Source: Arachnia propionica (GTDB lineage Bacteria; Actinomycetota; Actinomycetes; Propionibacteriales; Propionibacteriaceae). From it: a DNA stretch of 64,000 nucleotides. The notes below the pieces were generated by a model. That model did not search any database and was not told the DNA's origin. It saw nothing but the letters and a program-made list of their open reading frames with translations. The stretch is taken from contig NZ_CP146373.1 of the NCBI RefSeq assembly GCF_037055325.1, positions 1,426,001-1,490,000 of the forward strand, read 5' to 3'. This document shows positions 63,480 to 64,000 of this stretch, one piece after another (the first letter of the stretch is position 1; every line of letters starts with the position of its first letter). The position numbers were made by a program, and so were the translations under genes.

Positions 63480-63857
63480 TCACTTCCCCGAAGAGACAAT
63501 CCGCTTTCGGAAGACCGTCAGAAAACCAGCACCTATGAGGGTCGAGGTCAGAGCAGGCCAGAATTGCGCACTCCCTACGAGCGGTAGGACTATGGCAGCA
63601 GCGACCGCCAAGGAAGTGATGATCACGTAGGACAAAGAAGCACGATCTTTCCGCGATACGAAGACCTCATACGCCGTGGCTCCCAGAACGACTACGGTCA
63701 ACAACCCCGCAATCAGCCCGGCCGTCCCCACCTCGACCCAGGTGGACACCCAGGCAAGCAGAAAGACCACGGCCACCAGCCCCAGCCGGATTCCGCACAG
63801 CGCCACATAGGCGATCACCTTCTCACGCGTACTGGGTTGCGCATCAGCAGACATCAT
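63480..63857 (-). CDS. Small four-helix membrane protein, unknown function
   Basis: A 125-aa protein with four hydrophobic segments (about 18-38, 43-60, 68-88 and 92-110) and a terminal FRKRIVSSGK. The start is taken at the first of two Met codons, MMSADAQPSTREKVIAYVAL; the frame is open for 47 codons upstream, but these lack membrane or domain character and are Cys/Ser/Gly-rich. No family is recognised. A strong hairpin follows the stop. Confidence 0.6.
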   Translation of the reverse strand: MMSADAQPSTREKVIAYVALCGIRLGLVAVVFLLAWVSTWVEVGTAGLIAGLLTVVVLGATAYEVFVSRKDRASLSYVIITSLAVAAAIVLPLVGSAQFWPALTSTLIGAGFLTVFRKRIVSSGK

Positions 63858-64000
63858 GAAGCCCACGGTGTCGAGCACCACGCCGCACCTGCCGCAAGAG
63901 AGGCGACCAGTCCGATGCCGGCTCCCTTCAGGGCAGTAGGCCCGACTACTCTGATCAGGTACGAGGCCACTCTTGCATACTGACCCTTGGTCAGCCACGC

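Overview
The window is chromosomal DNA from a high-GC actinobacterium. Gene content and order (DUF501–ppx–FtsB-like–eno, glmU–prs next to tRNA-Gln, rplY–pth–mfd, rsmI/tatD/rsmA/ispE, protein O-mannosyltransferase) are typical of the phylum. An Arachnia/Tessaracoccus-like member of the Propionibacteriaceae is my guess; it is inferred from general resemblance and not tested. Genes run on both strands in short, tightly overlapping operons (many ATGA/GTGA overlaps). Starts are ATG or GTG, and TTG in glmU.

Layout. 0–7.1 kb: end of an unknown gene, purL, a PfkB-type kinase, a tRNA with anticodon UAA, ppx, DUF501, an FtsB/DivIC-like protein, enolase. 7.2–9.43 kb: a Ro60/TROVE protein, a small HTH protein overlapping its 3' end, and, directly upstream of Ro on the same strand, two tandem structured RNAs that look like bacterial Y RNAs. 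The proximal one carries a circularly permuted tRNA-like module capped by a UUCG tetraloop. This Ro–Y RNA locus is the most interesting part of the window. 9.5–16.9 kb: mazG, two lipoproteins, mfd, pth, rplY. 17.2–27.4 kb: a membrane flavo-reductase, a histidine phosphatase, a 3-methyladenine glycosylase, a GntR-controlled ABC exporter operon with a palindromic operator, a MacB-like ABC pair, a Crp/Fnr-family regulator. 27.4–32.1 kb: a glmU–prs–ldh operon, a frameshifted membrane protein gene, tRNA-Gln. 32.3–46.2 kb: DNA glycosylase I, regulators, a membrane-anchored metallopeptidase, the ispE–rsmA–tatD–rsmI cluster, PMT, an MFS exporter, a flavoprotein, a uracil/xanthine permease, trpB.

46.2–51.5 kb is a decayed accessory zone: a relic of a superfamily-1 helicase, an intact three-gene WXG/ESX-type cassette with no secretion machinery, and wreckage of a two-component system, a DipZ-like protein and a thioredoxin-like lipoprotein. 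51.6–57.6 kb holds an AAA+ MoxR/VWA-metallopeptidase pair, a small monooxygenase-fold protein, and a large intact protein of the same helicase family in which the ATPase motifs have been lost. 57.6–63.9 kb holds a TetR/MFS/NAD(P)-binding unit with two palindromic operators, an ABC-2 exporter operon and two small membrane proteins.

Two further structural themes recur. Several long, perfect, GC-rich hairpins without a T tract sit at gene ends. Two short intergenic elements about 16 kb apart are each bounded by inverted TTATTCACAG-type sequences.
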